Below are positions 1 through 6,238 of a DNA stretch of 10,525 bases, piece after piece. The notes below the pieces were generated by a model, which searched no databases, had not been told where the DNA came from, and saw only the letters and a list, made by a program, of their open reading frames with translations. The stretch lies in NCBI GenBank assembly GCA_003640335.1, contig RBKG01000194.1, positions 1-10,525 on the forward strand, in the 5' to 3' direction. Position 1 is the stretch's first letter. The number at the start of each line of letters is the position of its first letter. The stretch comes from Porphyromonas sp. Its GTDB lineage: Bacteria > Bacteroidota > Bacteroidia > Bacteroidales > Porphyromonadaceae. The position numbers and the translations under genes are program-made.

Positions 1-12
1 CTGATGCTATCC

Positions 13-42
13 ATATTTATCTCTAATAAATTGCTATCTTTG
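13..42 (+). promoter_or_regulatory. Probable Bacteroidota-type promoter of the dnaN-rpoN unit
   Basis: TATCTTTG at 35-42 matches the Bacteroidota -7 element TAnnTTTG. An AT-rich ATATTTAT at 13-20 lies roughly where the -33 element is expected but is not a clear TTTG. Transcription would start near 47-51, leaving a leader of only about 15-19 nt before the dnaN ATG at 66. The motif alone is weak evidence, because TAnnTTTG also occurs by chance inside genes here (506-513, 5722-5729). Its position directly ahead of the first gene is what supports the call. The same ATATTTAT and TATCTTTG pair recurs at the end of the window. Confidence 0.6.
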
Positions 43-65
43 TGATACAATATATAGCTTAAGAT

Positions 66-1214
66 ATGAAGTTTACAGTATCTAGTGCTGAACTATACAG
101 CCATCTACAAATAGTTGCTAAAATTATCAGTAACAAGAGCGTTCAAGTAATTCCTGTACTTGACAATATCCTCTTCGAACTAAATGGAGACCACATACAA
201 TTAGCGTCTGCCGATTTAGCCAATAGACTTACTACAACTGTTGCTATACAAGGAGAGCCAGCTCATGGTTCATTCATGGTTGCACACCGCCCAATACTTG
301 AGTTTCTTAAGGAGCTTCCTGACCAACCTCTAACTATAGAGGTAAAACCTGAGGCTGGTTATAGTGCTCGCATGGAATACAGCAATGGTCATTTTGAATT
401 TACGGCACTCAACGCAGATTCTTTCCCTGAAGATATTGACATGACAAAAGAAGCGCATCAAATAAAGCTTGTAGCTTCTAGAATGCTGGCAGGGATAAAT
501 GCGACTAAGTTTGCGGCTAGTACCGATGAGCGTAGACCTATCATGACGGGCGTCTTGATGGACTTCAAGGAGGACGCACTCTTTTATGTAGCATCCGATG
601 GTCGCTATCTTGTTCGTTATACAGATAATACAGTTAAGCAAAACTTCACAGCGCAAGTTTGTATTCCTAGCAACATTTGTTCTCTGCTCAGCGGTTCCCT
701 ACTCCCTAAAGAGGATGGAGAGGTTATGATATCATTTGATGCTAAGCGCATACAAATTACACTTACAGGATACACGCTTACAGCTCGCCTACTAGAGGGA
801 AAATTCCCAAATTATAATTCGGTAATTCCTCCTAGCAGTCCTTATGATGTGACAGTAAACAGAGAAGCTCTTCTCTATGGTAGCCGACGTGTCGCAAGCT
901 GTGCGAGCAAAGCAAGTAAACTTATTCTTCTGAATATTCAAGACAACAAGCTTAAGCTTCAGTCTAAAGACCTAGACTTCTCTATTGCTGGAGAAGAAAC
1001 TATCCCCTGCTCTGTCAGTGAAGCACAGCATAACATCCGCATAGGCTTTGACTCTGAGTTACTAGGGCAAATACTCGGTAGCATGAATGCTCCTGAGGTA
1101 ACACTGTCTCTTGCAGACCAAACCAGAGCTGGGATAATTCGCCCATCAGAAGAACTTGAAGGAACAGAGACACTATCGCTTCTCATTCCTATTAAACTTC
1201 TTAGCGACAACTAA
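66..1214 (+). CDS. dnaN: DNA polymerase III subunit beta (sliding clamp)
   Basis: The product is the ring-shaped processivity clamp that holds DNA polymerase III, and other replication and repair enzymes, on DNA; it acts as a homodimer in the cytoplasm. The 382 residues are close to the family's usual 365-380 and fit three tandem clamp domains (about 1-125, 126-250 and 251-382). The N-terminus beginning MKFTVSSAEL, the segment ATKFAASTDERRPIMTG near residue 150, the LEGKFPNYNSVIP stretch near 240 and the C-terminal LLIPIKL, equivalent to the family's closing MPxRL-type motif, are characteristic. The ATG at 66 is the first in-frame start after the probable promoter and has no Shine-Dalgarno sequence, as usual in Bacteroidota. 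It is the first gene of the run; the exonuclease gene begins 2 nt after its stop. No dnaA or origin is visible in the 65 bases upstream. Confidence 0.96.
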   Translation: MKFTVSSAELYSHLQIVAKIISNKSVQVIPVLDNILFELNGDHIQLASADLANRLTTTVAIQGEPAHGSFMVAHRPILEFLKELPDQPLTIEVKPEAGYSARMEYSNGHFEFTALNADSFPEDIDMTKEAHQIKLVASRMLAGINATKFAASTDERRPIMTGVLMDFKEDALFYVASDGRYLVRYTDNTVKQNFTAQVCIPSNICSLLSGSLLPKEDGEVMISFDAKRIQITLTGYTLTARLLEGKFPNYNSVIPPSSPYDVTVNREALLYGSRRVASCASKASKLILLNIQDNKLKLQSKDLDFSIAGEETIPCSVSEAQHNIRIGFDSELLGQILGSMNAPEVTLSLADQTRAGIIRPSEELEGTETLSLLIPIKLLSDN

Positions 1215-1216
1215 CT

Positions 1217-1984
1217 ATGCAACTCTCTCTAGCTAGACCTGCTATTGTATTCGACCTAGAAACAACAGGCACCTCAATTTCGCTTGATCGCATCATTGAG
1301 TTATCTGTAATCAAGATATATCCAGACGGGAGCGAAGAAACTAAGACTCGACGCATCAATCCTGGCATGCATATACCAGAGGCTAGTACAGCCGTACATG
1401 GCATTACCGATGAGGATGTAAAAGATTGTCCTAGTTTCGCCCAAATTGCTAAAGACCTATTCCGCTGGATAGAAGGATGCGATTTGATAGGATTTAATTC
1501 AAATAGATTTGATGTACCTATGCTTGCAGAGGAGTTTCTACGTGCAGGCATTGACCCCAAGTTTAATGAATGCCATCTTGTAGATGTTCAGGTTCTTTTC
1601 CATAAGATGGAGCCTCGTAACCTATCTGCAGGGTATAAATTCTACACGGGTAAAATCCTTGAAGACGCCCATTCAGCCGAAGCGGATACAAGAGCGACCT
1701 ATGAGATTTTACAAGCTCAGCTAGACCGCTATCCCGAGGACTTAACAAATGACATCATGAGTTTATCTGAGGCATCTTCTTACAGAAAAATGGTTGACTA
1801 TGCTGGCGTACTAGCTTATAATGATGAAGATGTTATTATCCTCAATATCGGTAAATACAAAGGGCAAGCTCTTCGGTCCGTACTTGAGCATGACCCAGGG
1901 TATTACAATTGGGTCATGAGAGGAGATTTCACATTAGATACAAAGAAGTGGTTTACACGTATCTATAATGAAATGAAGCAATAA
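1217..1984 (+). CDS. DEDDh-type 3'-5' exonuclease (DnaQ/PolC-epsilon-like)
   Basis: This is a 255-residue exonuclease of the DnaQ-like superfamily, expected to remove nucleotides from 3' ends with two metal ions. The four acidic residues and the histidine are all in place: D13 and E15 in FDLETTG (ExoI), D99 in NSNRFDVPML (ExoII), and H152 with D157 in HSAEADT (ExoIII, the DEDDh form). The last 45 or so residues (GKYKGQALRSVLEHDPGYYNWV) form a separate conserved block resembling the C-terminal region of exonuclease X-like proteins. It lacks polymerase domains, so it is a stand-alone exonuclease. The family includes both the proofreading epsilon subunit and repair exonucleases. The position right behind dnaN suggests work with the replisome, which is inference. 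I give no gene symbol because dnaQ or exoX cannot be separated by eye. Confidence 0.9.
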   Translation: MQLSLARPAIVFDLETTGTSISLDRIIELSVIKIYPDGSEETKTRRINPGMHIPEASTAVHGITDEDVKDCPSFAQIAKDLFRWIEGCDLIGFNSNRFDVPMLAEEFLRAGIDPKFNECHLVDVQVLFHKMEPRNLSAGYKFYTGKILEDAHSAEADTRATYEILQAQLDRYPEDLTNDIMSLSEASSYRKMVDYAGVLAYNDEDVIILNIGKYKGQALRSVLEHDPGYYNWVMRGDFTLDTKKWFTRIYNEMKQ

Positions 1985-1995
1985 ATTCAGATAGA

Positions 1996-3204
1996 ATGAG
2001 TAGCTTAAACGGCAAACATATAGTACTAGGAATTACGGGAAGCATCGCTGCATATAAAGCAGCGGTGCTTACTCGCTTATTTATCAAAAAGGGTGCAGAG
2101 GTACAAATCGTCATCACCCCTGCAGGTAAGGAATTCATTACACCTATTACCCTATCAGCCCTAACAAGTAAGCCTGTCATCAGCGAATTTTTCTCTGGGA
2201 AAGACGGCACATGGAATAGCCATGTGGACATCGGTCTTTGGGCAGACTTGATGCTCATCGCACCTGCCACGGCATCTACTATCGGCAAGATGGCTCATGG
2301 GATAGCCGACAATATGCTATTGACAACTTATCTCTCGATGAAGGCTCCCGTATTCATAGCTCCAGCAATGGACCTTGATATGTACAAGCATCCTTCTACG
2401 ACAGATAACTTAGCCTTACTAGAGCAACGAGGAAATCATATTATCGAAGCTCAATCAGGCTTCCTTGCAAGTCATCTTGAAGGTAAGGGGCGCATGGAAG
2501 AGCCAGAAGAAATTGTACGACAAGTAGAAGAATTCTTTGACAAGCAGCAAAAGCTAAAGGGTAAGCACGTGCTCATCACAGCTGGACCTACTCATGAAGC
2601 AATAGACCCAGTACGTTTTATTGGGAATCACTCTACAGGTCGCATGGGTATTGCCCTTGCTGAGGCTTATGCACGCAAAGGAGCTAGCGTAACACTTGTG
2701 CTAGGTCCGTCAAGCTTAAAAGCAGATGCAGATAATATCAAGACAATAAATGTTACCTCTGCTCTAGAAATGCTAGAGGCTACTCAAGAACATATTGCCA
2801 CTACTGATATTGCTATTTTCACCGCTGCTGTTGCCGATTATCGCCCTAAGCTCCAATACAACGAAAAGATAAAACGAGAAGAAGGCGATAGCTTAGAACT
2901 GGTTTTAGAGAAGAACCCAGACATCGCAGCGACAATGGGCAAACAGAAGAAAGAGCATCAATACTTTGCTTGCTTTGCCCTGGAAACAAATAGTGGTGAA
3001 GAAGAAGCCCTGCGCAAGATGAAAGCCAAGGGCATGAATGCTTGTATCTTAAACTCTCTAACCAATCAAGGAGCTGGATTTGGACACCCTACCAACAAGA
3101 TTAGTATTTACAGTACTAATCAAGCACCTTACCACAGTGAACTAAAGAGCAAAACACTTATCGCCGAAGATATTATTAAGTACATAGCTCAAGATTATGC
3201 TTAA
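1996..3204 (+). CDS. coaBC: Bifunctional phosphopantothenoylcysteine decarboxylase/phosphopantothenate-cysteine ligase
   Basis: The product catalyses two consecutive steps of coenzyme A synthesis: CTP-dependent joining of 4'-phosphopantothenate to cysteine (CoaB), then FMN-dependent decarboxylation to 4'-phosphopantetheine (CoaC). At 402 residues it is full length. Residues 1 to about 185 form the HFCD flavoprotein domain, with GITGSIAAYK near 12-21, the catalytic histidine H76 in NSHVDIGLWAD, and KMAHGIADNMLLTTYL. Residues from about 190 form the ligase domain, with the nucleotide-binding ITAGPTHEAIDPVRFIGNHSTGRMG and the ADYRPK/KIKRE segments. Two departures from the E. coli protein are visible: the PAMN motif reads PAMD (D126), and the substrate-clamp cysteine position reads serine (S159 in SGFLASHLEGKGRM). 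The gene starts 11 nt after the exonuclease gene, and its last 8 nt overlap recN. A strong hairpin lies near its 5' end (2040-2070). Confidence 0.95.
   Translation: MSSLNGKHIVLGITGSIAAYKAAVLTRLFIKKGAEVQIVITPAGKEFITPITLSALTSKPVISEFFSGKDGTWNSHVDIGLWADLMLIAPATASTIGKMAHGIADNMLLTTYLSMKAPVFIAPAMDLDMYKHPSTTDNLALLEQRGNHIIEAQSGFLASHLEGKGRMEEPEEIVRQVEEFFDKQQKLKGKHVLITAGPTHEAIDPVRFIGNHSTGRMGIALAEAYARKGASVTLVLGPSSLKADADNIKTINVTSALEMLEATQEHIATTDIAIFTAAVADYRPKLQYNEKIKREEGDSLELVLEKNPDIAATMGKQKKEHQYFACFALETNSGEEEALRKMKAKGMNACILNSLTNQGAGFGHPTNKISIYSTNQAPYHSELKSKTLIAEDIIKYIAQDYA
2040..2070 (+). repeat. Inverted repeat (12-bp hairpin) in the coaBC 5' coding region
   Basis: Bases 2040-2051 can pair with 2059-2070 around a 7-nt loop (2052-2058). 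Eleven pairs are Watson-Crick and one is a U·G wobble in RNA (2045 with 2065). The stem is GC-rich compared with its surroundings and lies 44-75 nt into coaBC, where it encodes the conserved SIAAYKAAVL segment. There is no T-run after it, so it is not an intrinsic terminator. The pairing is visible in the sequence; any role in translation or mRNA stability is unproven, and it may be a by-product of the conserved protein motif. Confidence 0.5.
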
Positions 3205-4876
3205 CACCCTTATCGTACGAAATTTTGTCTTAATAGATAAACTTGTCCTTGACTTTAAATCTGGATTTACAGCAATAACAGGTGAAACGGGGGCAGGTAA
3301 AAGTATTTTGCTCGGTGCTATCGGTCTTCTTATGGGACAGAGAGCCGATAGTTCAAGCGTACGACCAGGGAGCGATAAGTGTATTATAGAAGCTCATTTT
3401 GATAGTATCAATAACGCTATCCTTAAGATACTTGAGGAAGAAGATATTGATATTGACAATGATGAACTTATTATTCGTCGAGAAATATCGACCCGAGGGA
3501 AAAGCCGTGCTTTTGTCAATGATACTCCTACTTCACTCACGACATTGAAGGCGCTAAGTGAACATTTAATTGATATTCACTCTCAGCACAAGAATTTACT
3601 TCTTGGAGATGCTCATTTCCAGCTCTCTGTCCTTGATTTGTACGACAATCTCACTCCCCTTCTAAATCAATATACGGCCTGCTACAACGAGTATAAGTCA
3701 ATAGCCAAAGCTCTCGATGCTGCCAAAGAAGCTGCTATCGAATTAGCCAAAGAAGAGGATTACTTAAGTTTCCAGTACAATCAACTAGAAGAAGCTCACC
3801 TTCGAAAAGGAGAACTTAAATCTATTGAGGACGAAGGACACATGCTTAGTCACGCTTTAGATATTAAAAGCGGTCTTGATAGAGCGCATTCTGCTCTTGA
3901 TAACGATGAGCAAGGGACTATCCAAACGATAACAACGGCAATTGATAGTCTGCACACTATCCAACGTTATTATTCAGAAGCGGAGCATTTAATTGACAGA
4001 CTCAAAAGTCTTAAAATAGATATTCGTGATATCTCGGCTACACTAGAGCAAGAGCAAGAGCGTATCGAGTACGACCCAGAACGTCTACAAGTCGTTGAAC
4101 AAAGATTAGACCTACTCAATAGTCTACTCTCTAAACATGGCGTTCAAACTATTGAAGAACTGATTGATGTACGTGACCAAATAGCTTCTAGATTAGAGAG
4201 TATCAATTCCTCTGATGAGCATATAAAGGAACTTGAAAATCGCCTAGAGCTTGTACACGAGCAAACAAAAAAACTAGCAGACGAACTGCACGAGAAACGC
4301 ATGCGTGCAGCTCAAGCTATCGAAAGCTCTCTTATTGCCCAAGTCAAAGAATTAGGAATACCATACCTCCAGTTTCATATTGACATTCAGAAAAGCAATA
4401 ATCTGAATACAACAGGTTGCACATTAGTGACATATCTATTTTCAGCAAACAAGGATATTGAGCCTGAACCTGTCGCAGACATTGCTTCCGGAGGTGAAAT
4501 CTCACGCCTTATGCTCAGCATTAAGTCACTAATAGCTGATAGGCGTAGTCTTCCGACGATTATTTTTGACGAAATTGATACCGGTGTATCTGGGGATATA
4601 GCCGATAAGATTGGTACAATACTACAATCTATGGGTGAAAGTATGCAGGTGATGGCTGTTACTCACCTACCTCAAATAGCCGCAGCAGGAGGACACCATA
4701 TTTACATATACAAAGAGCATGGCGAAGATAGTACACTTAGCCATATCAAATACTTAGAGCCAGCTGAGCGTATTGAAGAAATAGCTCGTATGCAAAGCGG
4801 TAATAATCTAAACAGTATTACACGTGCAGCAGCTCAAGAATTACTTACTAAGAATCATAACAAACAACCTAAATGA
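3197..4876 (+). CDS. recN: DNA repair protein RecN (SMC-like ATPase)
   Basis: RecN is an SMC-related ATPase that gathers and holds broken DNA ends and sister chromatids during double-strand-break repair, together with RecA. The 559 residues are the normal length. The N-terminal half of the ATPase carries Walker A GETGAGKS (residues 29-36) and an IHSQHKN segment. Residues from about 150 to 365 are rich in charged and leucine residues and fit the family's central coiled coil. The C-terminal half carries the ABC signature SGGEISRLML (431-440), Walker B TIIFDEID (454-461) followed by TGVSG, and the switch histidine in VTHLPQIAA. The start ATG at 3197 lies inside the end of coaBC (8-nt overlap), and its stop overlaps the next start as ATGA, so translational coupling on both sides is likely. 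Confidence 0.96.
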   Translation: MLNTLIVRNFVLIDKLVLDFKSGFTAITGETGAGKSILLGAIGLLMGQRADSSSVRPGSDKCIIEAHFDSINNAILKILEEEDIDIDNDELIIRREISTRGKSRAFVNDTPTSLTTLKALSEHLIDIHSQHKNLLLGDAHFQLSVLDLYDNLTPLLNQYTACYNEYKSIAKALDAAKEAAIELAKEEDYLSFQYNQLEEAHLRKGELKSIEDEGHMLSHALDIKSGLDRAHSALDNDEQGTIQTITTAIDSLHTIQRYYSEAEHLIDRLKSLKIDIRDISATLEQEQERIEYDPERLQVVEQRLDLLNSLLSKHGVQTIEELIDVRDQIASRLESINSSDEHIKELENRLELVHEQTKKLADELHEKRMRAAQAIESSLIAQVKELGIPYLQFHIDIQKSNNLNTTGCTLVTYLFSANKDIEPEPVADIASGGEISRLMLSIKSLIADRRSLPTIIFDEIDTGVSGDIADKIGTILQSMGESMQVMAVTHLPQIAAAGGHHIYIYKEHGEDSTLSHIKYLEPAERIEEIARMQSGNNLNSITRAAAQELLTKNHNKQPK

Positions 4877-5607
4877 GTCGAAATAAATTAATATACGGCA
4901 CACACTCTATCCTTGAAGCACTTGATGCGGGGAAAGAGATAGATAAAATCTTCATTAGAAGAGGTCTTAAGACTGATGAAACTCAGCAGGTAGCACGTAT
5001 TGCTCGCGAGCGTGTAATCCCAATGCAATATGTTCCTTCTGAAAAGCTGGATAGGCTTACGACTAAGAACCACCAAGGAATAGTTGCCTTTATAGCTGAA
5101 ATTGAATATACTTCACTAGAACAACTTATCCCAATCATATACGAAGAAGGTCGTGCGCCATTCTTTGTTATCTTGGACGGTATCACAGACGTGCGAAATT
5201 TTGGAGCAATTGCGCGTACCGCAGAATGTACGGGAGTCGATGCCATCATCATACCCGATAAAGGTAGTGTGAGCGTTACTGGAGATGCGATTAAGACTTC
5301 AGCAGGAGCCTTACACCGAGTAGCCGTTTGTAGAGTTAGCTCTATCTCGCACACGATTAGAATGCTTCAAGATAATGGCATAAAGGTTGTGACTGCAAGT
5401 GAAAAAGCAAGTACGACCTATACAGAAGAAAGCTTACAATACCCTTGTGCCATTGTGATGGGTAGCGAAGAGGTGGGACCTAGTGAAGATACCATTCGTC
5501 TATCAGACAGCCTCATTCGTATTCCCCAAGTAGGAAGCATTGGTTCTCTTAATGTATCAGTTGCCGCTGGAGTTATTCTCTACGAATGCTTGCGACAAAA
5601 TAGCTAA
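4873..5607 (+). CDS. SPOUT-class RNA 2'-O-methyltransferase (RlmB/TrmH family)
   Basis: The product is a 244-residue SpoU-family methyltransferase, which moves a methyl group from S-adenosylmethionine to a ribose 2'-OH in RNA. The N-terminal ~75 residues (starting near KLIYGTHSILEAL) match the small RNA-binding domain found before the catalytic domain in RlmB-type enzymes. The catalytic trefoil-knot domain shows motif 1 DGITDVRNFGAIARTAE (102-118, with N109 and R115), motif 2 MGSEEVG (196-202) and motif 3 IPQVGSIGSLNVSVAAG (217-233). The family acts on 23S rRNA (RlmB, Gm2251 in E. coli) or tRNA. The N-terminal domain favours rRNA, but the exact target cannot be read from sequence, so I withhold the symbol. 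The start overlaps the recN stop by 4 nt (ATGA). Confidence 0.92.
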   Translation: MSRNKLIYGTHSILEALDAGKEIDKIFIRRGLKTDETQQVARIARERVIPMQYVPSEKLDRLTTKNHQGIVAFIAEIEYTSLEQLIPIIYEEGRAPFFVILDGITDVRNFGAIARTAECTGVDAIIIPDKGSVSVTGDAIKTSAGALHRVAVCRVSSISHTIRMLQDNGIKVVTASEKASTTYTEESLQYPCAIVMGSEEVGPSEDTIRLSDSLIRIPQVGSIGSLNVSVAAGVILYECLRQNS

Positions 5608-5610
5608 ACT

Positions 5611-6210
5611 ATGCGTATTAAGCTCTATGCCGACAATCCCAATTATAGAGATGTCAAACTCATTGTAGATGCACTCCGCTCAGGAGAAGTAGTTATTTGC
5701 CCCACAAGTAGCGGTTATACTTATGTTTGTGATGCCTTGCAGACTAGAGCAGTAGAAACTCTCTGCAAAATCAAGCGTATAGACCCAAAGAAAAAGGCTC
5801 TTTCTTTGCTCTTCAAGGATATGAGCCAATTATCGGAGTACTGCAAGCTCTCTGACGATGCATTCAAGTTTATCCGAGAGCACACGGGCGAGTTTACTTT
5901 TATCTTACCTCCAGCATCTACACTACCTAAAATCTTTAAGCATCGCAAAGAGGTTGGCGCTAGACTTGATGAAAATCCTATTTGCAAACTTATTGTTTCA
6001 GAGTTAGGCAATCCTCTCATCACCTCTTCACTTCCGATAGAAGATGAAGACCCTGAGTATGCAACAGACCCTGAGCTTGTTGAAGAACGGTTTGGCTGGG
6101 AAGTAAATCTAATCTTGGATAATGGGATTTGTGGTAATGGTCCTACTACAATCATTGATTGTACCAAAGAACCGTTTGAGATTGTCAGACAAGGGCAAGG
6201 GCTTATCTAA
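5611..6210 (+). CDS. YciO-like protein of the Sua5/YrdC/YciO family
   Basis: This 199-residue protein has the YrdC fold, whose best-known members make threonylcarbamoyl-AMP for the tRNA modification t6A. Visible landmarks are GEVVICPTSSGY (25-36), the basic KIKR segment (53-56), GEFTFILP near 92, a GARLDENP segment near 117-124, PLITSSLP (135-142) and GPTTIIDCT (177-185). The pattern follows E. coli YciO rather than Sua5/TsaC: PTSSGY stands where Sua5 has PTDTVYG, and TSSL where Sua5 has the SxN motif. Automatic annotation as threonylcarbamoyl-AMP synthase would therefore be uncertain. It starts 3 nt after the methyltransferase stop, which hints at a shared role in RNA modification (inference). 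Its substrate is unknown to me. Confidence 0.85.
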   Translation: MRIKLYADNPNYRDVKLIVDALRSGEVVICPTSSGYTYVCDALQTRAVETLCKIKRIDPKKKALSLLFKDMSQLSEYCKLSDDAFKFIREHTGEFTFILPPASTLPKIFKHRKEVGARLDENPICKLIVSELGNPLITSSLPIEDEDPEYATDPELVEERFGWEVNLILDNGICGNGPTTIIDCTKEPFEIVRQGQGLI

Positions 6211-6238
6211 TCTATAACCCATACAGATAAATTTCATA

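Noticed and set aside
143..163. Inverted repeat TCAAGTA/TACTTGA with a 7-nt loop early in dnaN.
   Set aside because: A 7-bp perfect stem is expected by chance at this sequence length, so it was not added to the early-hairpin set.
948..959. 12-base palindrome AAGCTTAAGCTT in dnaN.
   Set aside because: It is simply the codons AAG CTT repeated (Lys-Leu-Lys-Leu), with no loop or context suggesting a site.
2762..2778. Short inverted repeat CTCTAG/CTAGAG with a 5-nt loop in the middle of coaBC.
   Set aside because: It has only 6 clear base pairs, a length expected several times by chance in 10 kb, helped by the frequency of CTAG.
5722..5729. TATGTTTG, a TAnnTTTG -7-like box inside the YciO-like gene, a possible internal promoter for sufS.
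   Set aside because: It lies about 510 nt before sufS, within conserved coding sequence and without a -33 element. Another chance match (506-513) sits inside dnaN.
5721..6167. Long minus-strand open frame (148 codons) opposite the YciO-like gene, and similar ones opposite dnaN and the exonuclease gene.
   Set aside because: Each lies fully across a strongly supported plus-strand gene, has low-complexity Ser/Arg-rich composition and shows no recognisable domain.
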